A stretch of 21,274 nt of DNA, from positions 1 through 21,274 of IMG/VR virus record IMGVR_UViG_3300027972_000063; one strand, given 5' to 3'. Position numbers and translations under genes: made by a program. The stretch comes from a virus. The notes beneath the pieces are model-generated. The model was not told where the DNA came from. It was given only the letters and a program-made list of their open reading frames with translations, and searched no databases. This document shows, piece after piece, positions 5,528 through 13,434 of the stretch (the stretch's first letter is position 1; each line of letters opens with the position of its first letter).

Positions 5528-5706
5528 TTCTTCTTCTTCAGTAAGTTGTAAAGTGTCACAAGTGAGACGCAGATTAAGAGTGACGTGGAGGTTGTCTTCA
5601 AAGCCCAGTCGAGCTGCTCTTGGAATTGCGTGATAACTCCGAGCGCGGAGGCTGCCGAACCGATAACTCCGTTCACTAAATTGTATGTTGCGCTGTGTTC
5701 GTGCAT
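5524..5706 (-). CDS. one-TM small protein, holin candidate
   Basis: A 60-residue protein with a polar N-terminus, a moderately hydrophobic segment (10-26), and a clear membrane helix at about 38-56 (KTTSTSLLICVSLVTLYNLL). It ends in a KKKK tail. Size, a C-terminal basic cluster, and a place two genes before the endolysin are what is expected of a small phage holin or holin-like lysis protein. I recognise no named holin family, so the call rests on topology and context. The start overlaps the upstream stop by one base (TAATG), and the stop overlaps the DUF1353 GTG. Confidence 0.6.
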   Translation of the reverse strand: MHEHSATYNLVNGVIGSAASALGVITQFQEQLDWALKTTSTSLLICVSLVTLYNLLKKKK

Positions 5707-6047
5707 TAGATTGATTCTGGCTCTGGTTCTGATTGCGGCTCCGGCTGTGCGGGTGCGGTGAAGATCACCTTGCCGTCTGGTTGCGGTGAGAATTGGTTGA
5801 AATCGGGTGCGGCAAGACCATCGGATTCGCCAAGTGCAGCGAGTGTTTGATGAATCGCGGAATAGACTGACAGAGCTTTCGCTGCGTTTAATCCGAACGC
5901 GTCCATGACGGCTTGCTGCTGTCCTTGGGTGTTGGCGAGATCGTAGGCTGCCTTTGCTTGTGACTTGAGGAAGCCGATCGTCTGCACGTTGATCTGGTCG
6001 ATCTGTTCGGCGATGGATTGGGCTTGGGTTTTGGATAGAAGGTTCAT
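5706..6047 (-). CDS. hypothetical protein between fibre and lysis genes
   Basis: A 113-residue protein: an N-terminal helical part (MNLLSKTQAQSIAEQIDQI ... AAKALSVYSAIHQTLAAL), then a Pro/Glu/Gln-rich tail (QPEPQSEPEPESI) that is probably disordered. No family is recognised. It might be a fibre assembly factor or small virion protein, based only on its place directly behind the fibre gene. An ATG at 6134 would add 29 residues overlapping the fibre gene. The ATG at 6047 starts 4 nt after the fibre stop and is preferred. Confidence 0.65.
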   Translation of the reverse strand: MNLLSKTQAQSIAEQIDQINVQTIGFLKSQAKAAYDLANTQGQQQAVMDAFGLNAAKALSVYSAIHQTLAALGESDGLAAPDFNQFSPQPDGKVIFTAPAQPEPQSEPEPESI

Positions 6048-6051
6048 GATA

Positions 6052-8211
6052 TTATGCTGCGTAGAATACTGCGTCAAAAATGTTTGCTGAAAGGTTAGTG
6101 GTTCCAGTTGTTGCATTTGCAGTATGAACATCAATCAATGCTTGCGATGAAACCCCAGCAGTCGTTGGACCTCCAGTAGTTGTGATTTGCGATAAAGTCC
6201 TAGAACCTTGAGAACTAAATGATGCTGTGATATTTCCAGCACCATCGCTTATGACAGAAATATAAAGTCTAGTCGAAGCAATATCTGTGCTCAAACCAGT
6301 GTTAGTCCATGAACTGTATGAAATTGCTGTTCCGTTGTGACCATAAACTCTCCAATCGTGAGAAGTTCCGCGAGATTTAAATTCAATACCAAATCCACGA
6401 TATGAAACCGCATCAACTCCGTCTGCAACTGGAGTGCTATCAGAACCGTATCGAATCCTGAATATGTTTAACCCATTCGTGAAGTTTGTTGATCCGATAA
6501 ATCCAACAACAGCAACCCCTTGAGGCCTGCTAAAAGCAATTCCTCCACCAGATAATACAGGGCTATTTGTAATACCTCGACCAATCTGCGCTCTTGCCCA
6601 TCCGCTATTCGCGGATCCACTTCCAAAAGATGCCCAACGATCACCTGCTATTGTTAAAGAATTGGCTCCAGTTGTTCCGCTTGTGGCAAAAGCCGGAACA
6701 GAAAGAACGCGAAAGACTGATCCGAGATTATAGAAATGTTCGATCCCAGTCAGGCTGCGAGTCATCAGCGCATCCGCCGTCGCCGCTGTTTGGTTCGTGC
6801 TGCGGAGTTGCCCCGTGAAAACAATCGACGCGGCGGCTTCGAGCTTGGTCTGGATGTATGCAAAAACGTTTGCCCATGTAACCTTCTTCAGACCGAACGA
6901 TGCCGCGCTGTCGGTCAGGACTGTCTCATCAGCATCGACAAGGGTTGTCTTTGCGGTCGCCCCGTTGATCTTCGACGCGATGCCTGCCGCAGTCGGTGTC
7001 ATCTCATCGGTCGTCAGCGCGACGGTGCCGCTTGCAATATCTGGTAATGAAATCGCGCTGTCTGCTGTAAGTGTAGCCGGACTGCCGAGAGTCTGCACGA
7101 ATGAGCCTCGATTCCATCCAAACAATCCAAGAACACGGCGCACAAATGAACGGTCGTCGCCTGTTATTGTTCCAAATTCGTGATGATTTGTTCCGCTTAC
7201 AGTTCTTGTTCTCCCGCCTAATCCAGAACTTGATCCAGCGCTTAGCCCAGTTCCAGATGTTGAGAAGCTGGATACACCAAAGCCATTTGTTGATGTTCCA
7301 TTCAAGGCAGCACTATTTGTAGATACTCCAGTAACTCCTGGTCCATCTGGGCTTGTTCCATTTACAGCGGAAGCACCAAAACCTGTTGCGGCAAATAAAG
7401 CGCGGCCTTGTGAATCACGTTTCACAATAGTGTTCGGAGTCGCTGCGCTTGTCGCATCCGAAATATCAGCGCTCACAAGACTGCGATTCTCCCAAAGACT
7501 AGCCCCGCGCATCAACGCTTGCCCTGCGGTTGGACTGGTGATCAATACATCTGAAAGTTCATCAAGCTCCGATCCGTTTTGCACCTTGACGAAGATCTCA
7601 ATAACCGTGTTGCCCGTCTTGCGTGTGACAACTCCGAGATAAACCATGTGATTCGGTGCTACCGGCCTGTTTGCTGCGCCAAAAACCATCCCGCCAGCGG
7701 TTGTAGGTGATAGCCAGATCGGATCGCCCTCAACAGCGGTTGGAGCCGAGATGCTGACTGTCATCAGCCCCTCGGTGATGACGTAGCCTGTGGCGTTGTT
7801 GGCGAGGGTTGACTCGCTGATGCCGATGGTCTTGCTGGATGTCAGCTCGGCGTTGGCTTGTGCTAGACCGATGATGATGTTGTTTCCAGATGCGCCAGTG
7901 ACGTAGACAACCTGCCCGGCACTGATGGCAAGTCCGGCTTTGCAAAACACTTCGAGTCCATCGCAGCGGCCTGTAATCCGTGGAGCTGTGACGATGCCGG
8001 TGAAGGTAGGGTTGGCAATCGGTGCCTTGAGCGCGAGTCCATCAAACACCGCGTTGCCAGAGACAGCGTTCGCGCTGCCGTCGATGATCGTTTGATCGAC
8101 TGTGGTTGAGCCAGCTGGGCCGCGTGCAGTTACAACGGTAACAGCAGCTTCTTGTCCAGTCTGAGTAACGACCACTTCACCAACTGCTCCTGTTTGCGTC
8201 ACGTTGCTCAT
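6052..8211 (-). CDS. tail fibre / receptor-binding protein
   Basis: A 719-residue modular fibre. Residues 1-35 are a short Thr/Val-rich, probably virion-attaching segment. Residues 45-75 contain the fibre motif 'AVSGNAVFDGLALKAP-x-NPTFTG'. Residues about 85-215 are a beta-rich module widely shared by phage tail proteins (LAISAGQVVYVTGASGN ... ATGYVITEGLM ... EGDPIWLSPTTAGG ... VKVQNGSEL). It is followed by 'DELSDVLITSPTAGQALMRGASLWEN' (217-242). Residues 282-333 hold short Gly/Ser/Thr repeats (GVTGVSTN.., GVSSFSTS.., GLSAGSSS..). The last about 220 residues are beta-rich and Gly/Ser/Thr/Asn-rich, the likely receptor-binding end. No enzymatic depolymerase motif is seen. The gene starts with an ATGA overlap. 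Confidence 0.85.
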   Translation of the reverse strand: MSNVTQTGAVGEVVVTQTGQEAAVTVVTARGPAGSTTVDQTIIDGSANAVSGNAVFDGLALKAPIANPTFTGIVTAPRITGRCDGLEVFCKAGLAISAGQVVYVTGASGNNIIIGLAQANAELTSSKTIGISESTLANNATGYVITEGLMTVSISAPTAVEGDPIWLSPTTAGGMVFGAANRPVAPNHMVYLGVVTRKTGNTVIEIFVKVQNGSELDELSDVLITSPTAGQALMRGASLWENRSLVSADISDATSAATPNTIVKRDSQGRALFAATGFGASAVNGTSPDGPGVTGVSTNSAALNGTSTNGFGVSSFSTSGTGLSAGSSSGLGGRTRTVSGTNHHEFGTITGDDRSFVRRVLGLFGWNRGSFVQTLGSPATLTADSAISLPDIASGTVALTTDEMTPTAAGIASKINGATAKTTLVDADETVLTDSAASFGLKKVTWANVFAYIQTKLEAAASIVFTGQLRSTNQTAATADALMTRSLTGIEHFYNLGSVFRVLSVPAFATSGTTGANSLTIAGDRWASFGSGSANSGWARAQIGRGITNSPVLSGGGIAFSRPQGVAVVGFIGSTNFTNGLNIFRIRYGSDSTPVADGVDAVSYRGFGIEFKSRGTSHDWRVYGHNGTAISYSSWTNTGLSTDIASTRLYISVISDGAGNITASFSSQGSRTLSQITTTGGPTTAGVSSQALIDVHTANATTGTTNLSANIFDAVFYAA

Positions 8212-8516
8212 ATTGGGGTAATCGTTTTTCCGAGGTTGAGATAAAATATATCCGTAATGTCTCTGCCAGCATTGTTGGTGACGATGATGTCGATTTCGTA
8301 AACTCCAGCAATTAAATCATCAGTTGATTGGACGATTTCGACTTTGCCATCCGCAATCGTGCAGGTCAAAAGCATTGGCTCGCAAGTGCCTTTGAGCCGC
8401 ATGGCTGACGTTGCAGTGTAAGTGCCATCCAAAGTGATTGGCACGCCGTCTATATCGACAAACTCGGCTGTAATGTCTAAGTTTTGCCCGCGCTTTAGAT
8501 AGATCGTGTCTGCCAT
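8208..8516 (-). CDS. small beta-rich tail/baseplate accessory protein
   Basis: A 102-residue, beta-strand-rich protein (MADTIYLKRGQNLDITAEFVDIDGVPITL ... GVYEIDIIVTNNAGRDITDIFYLNL). The pattern, in which a receptor-like strand pair is followed by 'AGVYEIDI-V-x-N', is that of small Ig-like or BppU-N-like domains found beside fibre genes. It is probably a fibre-base or adaptor protein; this is inferred. Its stop overlaps the fibre start as ATGA, so the two are made together. It is one of the few genes here with an SD-like sequence, GCAGGAG, about 9 nt before its ATG, inside the upstream gene. Confidence 0.65.
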   Translation of the reverse strand: MADTIYLKRGQNLDITAEFVDIDGVPITLDGTYTATSAMRLKGTCEPMLLTCTIADGKVEIVQSTDDLIAGVYEIDIIVTNNAGRDITDIFYLNLGKTITPI

Positions 8517-8519
8517 GGC

Positions 8520-9392
8520 TTATTCTCCTGCGTGGATGTCCAGAATCAAAGTGACTGGTGCGGTTGCACCTGTAAATGTAACCGAATCGCCTGTAAATGG
8601 ATGCGCACCTGCTTGCGATGCTTGCAAATGGACAAACGGTGCCGCAATAGTCAGCAGGTTGGTGCCTTCTCCTATCGCCACCGTGCCGCTGGTCGACGCA
8701 GAGCGAACAAGCATCGAATGCAGCTTCGTCATAGTCGGCAATGCGATTCCTTCGTTGTCAGTTGCGTTCCATGCGGTGCCGTTAAACTTGTAAGCTCGGG
8801 TCGTGCCGACTCCTGGCGTTGTGTCTGCCGAGGTTGCGGCGGTAGTAATCCCCGCGCATGTCCCGTTGGCATGTGCCATGTTCAGCGTAGCATCGTTTGC
8901 AGCGTGGTTTATCGCGCTGGTGGTGAGAGAGTAAGTCGCGCCAGATCCGCCGACGGTGTAGTGCGCGGTGATGGCAGCGTTGGCGTTTAAGGCAGCCCTG
9001 ACCTTCGTCGCAACTAGGCTGGCGGTGTTATCTGTCAAAAGCAATGCGACGGGGACGAGCAAGGGCGAGCCAGTGACAAGTGCTGATGTCACGGTCACGT
9101 TCAAGTCGCCTGCCGTAGTTGCGCCAGCGGCTGCTACAATCGTAGCTGTCTCGACTTGTGCAGTTCCTGCTGCCGTGCCTGTGACTGCGCCGGTGGACGT
9201 GTTAAGTGTAAGCACGCCAGCTGGCTGAATGATCATCGCCATCGAATAGGCGACGGTGGGCGCGTTTGTGTAAATAACAGATGCGAGTGCTGTCCCGATT
9301 GTTTGAGAGCCTGAAACATTTACTGCGCCGGGATCGGCCGTAGCAATCATGCCGTAACGAACTTCTGTGCCGGAAAGAGTCATAAAATACAT
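8520..9392 (-). CDS. virion structural protein with Ig-like/beta modules
   Basis: A 290-residue Ala/Thr/Gly-rich, beta-structured protein. Residues about 118-195 (DNTASLVATKVRAALNANAAITAHYTVGGSGATYSLT ... NDATLNMAHANGTCAGIT) match a module recurring in phage tail-tip and major tail proteins, in which a short helix ('VA-x-K-[VI]-R-A-A-L') is followed by 'Y/F-T-V-G-G-x-G-A-T'. The end (AHPFTGDSVTFTGATAPVTLILDIHAGE) is a jelly-roll-like finish. It lies just upstream of the fibre genes, so it is likely a baseplate or tail-tip adhesin. Starts at 9392 and 9383 (MTLSGTEVRYG) are both possible. A GGGG run sits 3 nt before the first. It is preceded by one copy of the 15-bp motif described at 9404. Confidence 0.7.
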   Translation of the reverse strand: MYFMTLSGTEVRYGMIATADPGAVNVSGSQTIGTALASVIYTNAPTVAYSMAMIIQPAGVLTLNTSTGAVTGTAAGTAQVETATIVAAAGATTAGDLNVTVTSALVTGSPLLVPVALLLTDNTASLVATKVRAALNANAAITAHYTVGGSGATYSLTTSAINHAANDATLNMAHANGTCAGITTAATSADTTPGVGTTRAYKFNGTAWNATDNEGIALPTMTKLHSMLVRSASTSGTVAIGEGTNLLTIAAPFVHLQASQAGAHPFTGDSVTFTGATAPVTLILDIHAGE

Positions 9393-9403
9393 TTCCCCTT
9401 TAA

Positions 9404-9418
9404 GTGGCGAAAGTCAAA
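9404..9418 (-). repeat. 15-bp dispersed motif, copy C
   Basis: Minus strand TTTGACTTTCGCCAC, identical to copies at 14454 and 16003; with copy B the identity is 17 bp (AATTTGACTTTCGCCAC). It lies 11 nt before the start at 9392, inside an 83-nt gap between genes. Confidence 0.75.
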
Positions 9419-9475
9419 TTTCAGCTTACTGTTACGCTAAGTCGAGAGAGTAAGTGATCGCAGCAAGTATAGGCT

Positions 9476-10198
9476 TTAACTAAACTCCCATTCATATGCC
9501 ACTTCAACGCTTGAAGTCCCGCCTGTGCCAATGTTCCACGATGTTTCTACCAGTGTGGCGTTGTATGTTCCGATCTTAGATCTCCATTCAAAAATTGACC
9601 ATTCGGAAATGTCTATTCCGGTAGGACCAATCGACACACCATCCCCGAAATGGCTAGGTCCTCCCGATCCGTCACCGGCGACAAGCCAGTAGGTCGCCGG
9701 AACCCTTTGTGTCCCGTTTGTGAATATAGGGACAAAATGCACGTTTGCTGTTATATCTCCGGTAATCGGAGCAACGCCGTCCTCTGTTCTCTCATAAGTT
9801 CCAACGACTTCTAATCCTAACGGAACTGTCATATAGAATTCCTGCTGCCCGATGTGGCGCCCGCTATTTTCTGCTGTAAATTCCGCAGCTTGCGGGTAGT
9901 AGAAGTCGAAAAAGAAGTCAATAAAATCATCGTTATCATCACCGATGCTGCTATCGAAGGGCGGCGTGGTGATAACCGCTCCGGTGGTGTCCGGGCGAAT
10001 TGATACCCTTGAGAATACTTGGGTGAATGTCCCGTCTAGTGTCTCGGAATATGTCACCCCATCCGCCTCATATGAGCGCGACCCGGAAAAGGTTATCTGG
10101 CAGCGGTAATTCTGCAAATGTGATGCCGCATCTATCGCGTAATTACCGCCGATTGGAAAATATGAACCAACATCCCTTGCTATAACGAGGCTGCTCAT
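9476..10198 (-). CDS. unrecognised tail-tip region protein
   Basis: A 240-residue, aromatic-rich, beta-structured protein with an acidic patch (SIGDDNDDFIDFFFDFYYP, around residues 84-102). No membrane segment or catalytic motif is visible, and I do not recognise a family. It lies third after the tape measure, where distal-tail and tip proteins are normally encoded, so a structural role is likely. An ATG at 10207 adds three residues. The ATG at 10198 forms an exact ATGA overlap with the upstream stop and is chosen. Confidence 0.65.
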   Translation of the reverse strand: MSSLVIARDVGSYFPIGGNYAIDAASHLQNYRCQITFSGSRSYEADGVTYSETLDGTFTQVFSRVSIRPDTTGAVITTPPFDSSIGDDNDDFIDFFFDFYYPQAAEFTAENSGRHIGQQEFYMTVPLGLEVVGTYERTEDGVAPITGDITANVHFVPIFTNGTQRVPATYWLVAGDGSGGPSHFGDGVSIGPTGIDISEWSIFEWRSKIGTYNATLVETSWNIGTGGTSSVEVAYEWEFS

Positions 10199-10743
10199 TG
10201 CTTCCACCAGTGATTGACTGAACCGTAGGAATCAACTCCTAGATCCCCTCCGCTGTAAACGTTTATTATTTCGAACGTGTTGGGGGAGCCTGCGGTAAAA
10301 TTTACCCTGCCAAGCCCCCGAAAAGATGTGAATCCAGTAGATGTGATGTCGGTTCCAGATGGGACGTCTTCTGTGGCTGATGTCTCAATGGTGACAACGT
10401 AGCTGTCAGGTGAGCCGAACGTCCCCACGCACTTCACCCAAACCCATGTGTCGGCGGTGACGGTGATCTCCGGCTTAGTCTCCGCGTCTAGCGGAATGGT
10501 ATTAAGGGTGGGCATTTCGCTGTTGACCGTTCCGGGGATGATTTGAAATTTATTTTCAGCAGTTCCTTGTTTGATCGTAAGTTTCAACTGTGATAATCTA
10601 TTTTTCATTGCGATCGATCCAACAATCTTTCTGTCTCTCAGCTCTTGCAATGTTTTATTAACTCCACGCGCCCAGCCTATTAACCCTCCAACGGTGGATG
10701 GTCTTTTCGGTATTGTAACGCTGCCTTGTAGTCTAAATTTCAT
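10195..10743 (-). CDS. unrecognised tail-tip region protein
   Basis: A 182-residue protein. The N-terminal 50 residues are basic and helical (RPSTVGGLIGWARGVNKTLQELRDRK). The rest is beta-rich with many Thr, Val and Gly residues and ends SVNHWWKQ. This looks like an attachment helix followed by a beta domain, as in tail-tip adaptor or fibre-like proteins, but no named family is recognised. Its ATG overlaps the previous stop by one base (TGATG) and its stop overlaps the next start, so three successive genes here are coupled. Confidence 0.6.
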   Translation of the reverse strand: MKFRLQGSVTIPKRPSTVGGLIGWARGVNKTLQELRDRKIVGSIAMKNRLSQLKLTIKQGTAENKFQIIPGTVNSEMPTLNTIPLDAETKPEITVTADTWVWVKCVGTFGSPDSYVVTIETSATEDVPSGTDITSTGFTSFRGLGRVNFTAGSPNTFEIINVYSGGDLGVDSYGSVNHWWKQ

Positions 10744-11561
10744 CAGTAATCGTAAAGAAACTGGTTTTTTTCGTTGTCTTGGATCAATCGGAAATCAAGT
10801 GTTTTGATAAACCTCTCTGGTCCCGATTGGCTTTGGGTAGGTGAAGCAAGCATCCATGTCCAGCCAGCCCCTGGGGCGGCTGGATCGCCGGGAGGATTAT
10901 CAACGATCTTGCCAAGTGAATTGAGCTGTGCAGTAGTAAATCCTTCTTCTGACTCAGTGTGGTAGCTGTATGTCCAGCCTCCTCTGTCCCATGTCTGGTC
11001 GCCTTCAGCTATGATATTGGCAAAGTTAATCGCATCGCCCACAATAAAATCAGAAAGCGTATCGTTTACAGCCAAACTGCCATCTTCCAGTAAGATTTTT
11101 ACTTTGTTGACTTCTCCGTCCCACACGTATTGTCCGCTCAGAAGATATCCAAGCACGGTTTTTGCTGTTTGCGATAATTCCTGCCACTTCGGATGCGAAG
11201 AAAACGGTTCAGCTATAAGCTGCCCAGTAAGCGTGCTGGTGGCTTGTTCTTTTTCAGTTCCACTCGAATTGGGGCCGAAAAACTGATACCCTGTAAAAAT
11301 GCACTTAACGATTGAAAAACCATCTCCCCGATCTGACGGTTCAAAATTTTTCAGTGATAAAAAGCGATAAATTGTTGGGACTTGTGGGAAAATAGATTCC
11401 CATGTAGTGCCACGACTAAAAACATTTACGGTCGAAAGATCGGTGTTGCGTATTAAGATGTCCTGCGACGCCTCGATGCCTCCGTTCTCCGTGTAATTAA
11501 CTGAGAAGCCGGGTTGCGGAACCCATTTAAGTGAAGAGCTTAAAAACTGTTTGATTGCCAT
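10743..11561 (-). CDS. putative distal tail protein (unrecognised family)
   Basis: A 272-residue protein beginning 3 nt after the tape measure stop. It is mixed beta and aromatic-rich (WVPQPGFSVNYTENGGIEASQDILI ... WDRGGWTYSYHTE ... GAGWTWMLASP) and ends FLYDY. Its place directly behind the tape measure is that of the distal tail (Dit-like) protein in siphophages, but I see no Dit or Tal sequence signature, so the name is positional only. There is no membrane segment and no peptidase motif that would suggest a tail-associated lysozyme. Confidence 0.55.
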   Translation of the reverse strand: MAIKQFLSSSLKWVPQPGFSVNYTENGGIEASQDILIRNTDLSTVNVFSRGTTWESIFPQVPTIYRFLSLKNFEPSDRGDGFSIVKCIFTGYQFFGPNSSGTEKEQATSTLTGQLIAEPFSSHPKWQELSQTAKTVLGYLLSGQYVWDGEVNKVKILLEDGSLAVNDTLSDFIVGDAINFANIIAEGDQTWDRGGWTYSYHTESEEGFTTAQLNSLGKIVDNPPGDPAAPGAGWTWMLASPTQSQSGPERFIKTLDFRLIQDNEKNQFLYDY

Positions 11562-11564
11562 AGC

Positions 11565-12836
11565 TTAGGGTTGTGGTGAAAGTTTTCTGTCGATGCTGCT
11601 GAGGATTTTAACTACATTGTTTCCATCCATCGTGCTTGATGGTGGTTCCACTGCTCCACCCAAGTATTTTGATGGGATTGGATTTTTTGCAAGGTTGGCC
11701 ATGGGACGAAGGGTTTCTACCAAAGATTCAATTTCTTTTCTAATCGCATCCCCTTTGTTTTCTTTAAAAGCATCACTAATTTTCCCAGCGTTTCGCCATT
11801 CTTCAGACCCTATTTTTCTAAGGGGGTTGTAATCTTCCAACATCTGCCAGAATGATTGTGCGATTTCTCGACCTCCTGCTTTTATGCCGATTTTCATTCC
11901 TCCAGCGATAGCTGTCCCAATTAGCTCTCCAACCCTTACAAGCCGCGTCATATCTCCACCAACCGCTTCCTGTATTGTTTTTCCAATCAAAGTCCCAAAT
12001 TCGGAAAACTTTGCCAAGAGTTGAGGTAGCTTAGTGTTCGCCGCATCCAATGCGACTTTCAATCCGTCATTAAATCCGGTTCCGAACGCGACTTTGAGTT
12101 CTGTTACTGCTGCTCCAAACTGGTTGATCTTGGCGTTTGTTCCAGAACTTCCCTTGTCGATTGCGCGGAAAAACCTTCCTCCTATACTTGTAGCATTTAC
12201 AAAAGCTTGTTTAACCATGGCAACGGAAATTGCTCCATCTTCCATGTCTTTTTTTAAGTCTTTCATTGATCGACCAGTATCTCGTGAAATCTGTTCAAGC
12301 GGGTTAAATCCAGCGTTGACGAATTGCAAAACCTCCTGACCCATGAGTCTGCCCGCCGCAGTAGTTTGGGCAAAGGCAAGTGCAAGGCTTCCAAACCTGT
12401 CAGAATTGCCCATGGACACATCGCCAAGCATTCTGAGAGTCGGCATGATGTCTTGAACTGATCCGCCAAAAGCCAAAATTGTTTTTGCTGCCTTTGAATA
12501 ATCTTCAAGATTCAAAGCGGATTTTTTTTCTTCTTCACGGAATTGCTTGATAAGGCTTTTGGCTGTTTCAAAGCTACCTGTCAAAACTTCAAGTTGAATG
12601 GTTAAATCCTCTACGGATGCAGCTGCTGAAGATGATCCTTTAACAAAAGACATTAACCCAGATACCAATGCTCCGGTTCCAAGTAGTGCAGTCAGAGCTG
12701 CAAACGGTGAAAGCAAGCTTTTGCCCACCTTCATCGCCACGCCACCGAGCGATTTGAAAGCCGATTGCACGCGAGCAAGTCCTCGCTCTACGGCGGCGCC
12801 TGCAAATTTTAAGGTGAATGTAGTGGTGAGTGCCAT
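11565..12836 (-). CDS. tape measure protein
   Basis: A 423-residue tape measure protein. The N-terminus (FAGAAVERGLARVQSAFKSLGGVAMKVGKSL) is the usual helical start, followed by a hydrophobic segment at about 41-65 (LLSPFAALTALLGTGALVSGLMSFV). The conserved tape measure domain follows from about 75: EDLTIQLEVLTGSFETAKSLIKQF, then LRMLGDVSMGNSDRFGSLALAFAQTTAAGRLMGQEVLQFVNAGFNPLEQIS. Helices and another hydrophobic stretch (GELIGTAIAGGMKIGI) complete it. In siphophages the length of this protein sets tail length, at roughly 0.15 nm per residue, so a short tail of about 60 nm is predicted. It begins 5 nt after the stop of the frameshifted chaperone. Confidence 0.9.
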   Translation of the reverse strand: MALTTTFTLKFAGAAVERGLARVQSAFKSLGGVAMKVGKSLLSPFAALTALLGTGALVSGLMSFVKGSSSAAASVEDLTIQLEVLTGSFETAKSLIKQFREEEKKSALNLEDYSKAAKTILAFGGSVQDIMPTLRMLGDVSMGNSDRFGSLALAFAQTTAAGRLMGQEVLQFVNAGFNPLEQISRDTGRSMKDLKKDMEDGAISVAMVKQAFVNATSIGGRFFRAIDKGSSGTNAKINQFGAAVTELKVAFGTGFNDGLKVALDAANTKLPQLLAKFSEFGTLIGKTIQEAVGGDMTRLVRVGELIGTAIAGGMKIGIKAGGREIAQSFWQMLEDYNPLRKIGSEEWRNAGKISDAFKENKGDAIRKEIESLVETLRPMANLAKNPIPSKYLGGAVEPPSSTMDGNNVVKILSSIDRKLSPQP

Positions 12837-12841
12837 GATGT

Positions 12842-13434
12842 TTAAAAATTAAATTTTGGTTTTGGTCGTCTTGCTATTGCCGCTAGCTTGGCGTTGATGT
12901 CATCGGCAACTTTGCCTCGCTGCTCAATGCCTTCGATCTCGCGCCCTGCCTCGATCCAAGCGCAAGACATGAGTTGGTTAACGAATGCTGCGGGTAGTTC
13001 ATAAAGGATTTGATCGCTGCTGAGGTTGGATTTTCCGAGGGTGTAAATGATTACCGCTTCCGCGCACGGGTCGCAGGCTTGCGCTTTTTGATTGCCTGCG
13101 CCGGGACTTTTTTTGGCACGGTCATCGAGGTGAAGTAGTTCTCAATTTCTTTGCTTGCGTGCGTCCAGAGTGCCACTAAAACCTTGCTTGTAGACTCCAT
13201 GAGGAATGTAGTCACCCGTGCCTTCGCTTGCGCTCCTTTGACGTTCTGAAGGCTCTTAGGATCGGTCGTGAAAGCAAAGCAGATTTCAGCTAGGCTGTAA
13301 TCATCGACATTGCCTTTCTGGGTCATCAATGGGTTTTTGCGCTCAGTTAGCCAATGGATATGGCCATAAGTGCAGGGATAGACCTTGTGGCCGGAGACGG
13401 TTTGCGGTGTTGCGTATGCGGGTGCTGATTTCAT
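12842..13434 (-). CDS. tail assembly chaperone, long form made by -1 frameshift
   Basis: The short-form frame starting at 13434 is read to the AAAAAAA run at 13114-13108, then shifts -1. Residues 1-109 are shared. The next codon is AGT at 13108-13106, and 88 further residues follow to a TAA at 12844-12842, giving 197 residues. The extension has no start codon of its own but reads well as protein (IIYTLGKSNLSSDQILYELPAAFVNQLMSCAWIEAGREI ...). It fills the whole gap before the tape measure. This is the layout of lambda G/GT and equivalents, where the long form binds the tape measure during tail assembly. A hairpin with correct spacing follows the slip site. Confidence 0.85.
13051..13434 (-). 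CDS. tail assembly chaperone, short form
   Basis: A 127-residue protein translated without frameshifting, ending in a very basic tail (PAQAIKKRKPATRARKR). It corresponds by position to lambda gpG: after the tail tube and directly before the tape measure. I see no strong sequence family signature, so the assignment rests on order, size and the frameshift into the following frame. Its ATG overlaps the upstream gene's stop as ATGA. In the known systems the short form is made in large excess and is absent from the finished virion. Confidence 0.8.
   Translation of the reverse strand: MKSAPAYATPQTVSGHKVYPCTYGHIHWLTERKNPLMTQKGNVDDYSLAEICFAFTTDPKSLQNVKGAQAKARVTTFLMESTSKVLVALWTHASKEIENYFTSMTVPKKVPAQAIKKRKPATRARKR
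13072..13100 (-). promoter_or_regulatory. frameshift-stimulating hairpin
   Basis: On the transcript CGCAGGC (13100-13094) pairs perfectly with GCCTGCG (13078-13072) around a 15-nt loop. It begins 7 nt after the slippery run, within the distance normally seen for stimulatory structures. Confidence 0.7.
13108..13114 (-). promoter_or_regulatory. slippery heptamer A AAA AAA (followed by G)
   Basis: In the chaperone frame the codons read CCA AAA AAA GTC, so the run forms the heptamer A_AAA_AAA in the right phase for tandem -1 slippage of both tRNAs. The -1 frame is open from here to 12842. Confidence 0.8.

Noticed and set aside
9393-9475. Sigma-70 promoter using TTGACT in the 15-bp motif
   Set aside because: The nearest A+T-rich hexamer (TATTTT) is 22 nt away and the other two copies have no -10 at all, so I do not call a promoter, only a repeated motif.
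11573-11587. Possible fourth copy of the 15-bp motif (gtggtgaaagttttc on the plus strand)
   Set aside because: It differs at four positions and encodes the last residues of the tape measure protein, so chance similarity is more likely. It is also inside the gene rather than after its stop.
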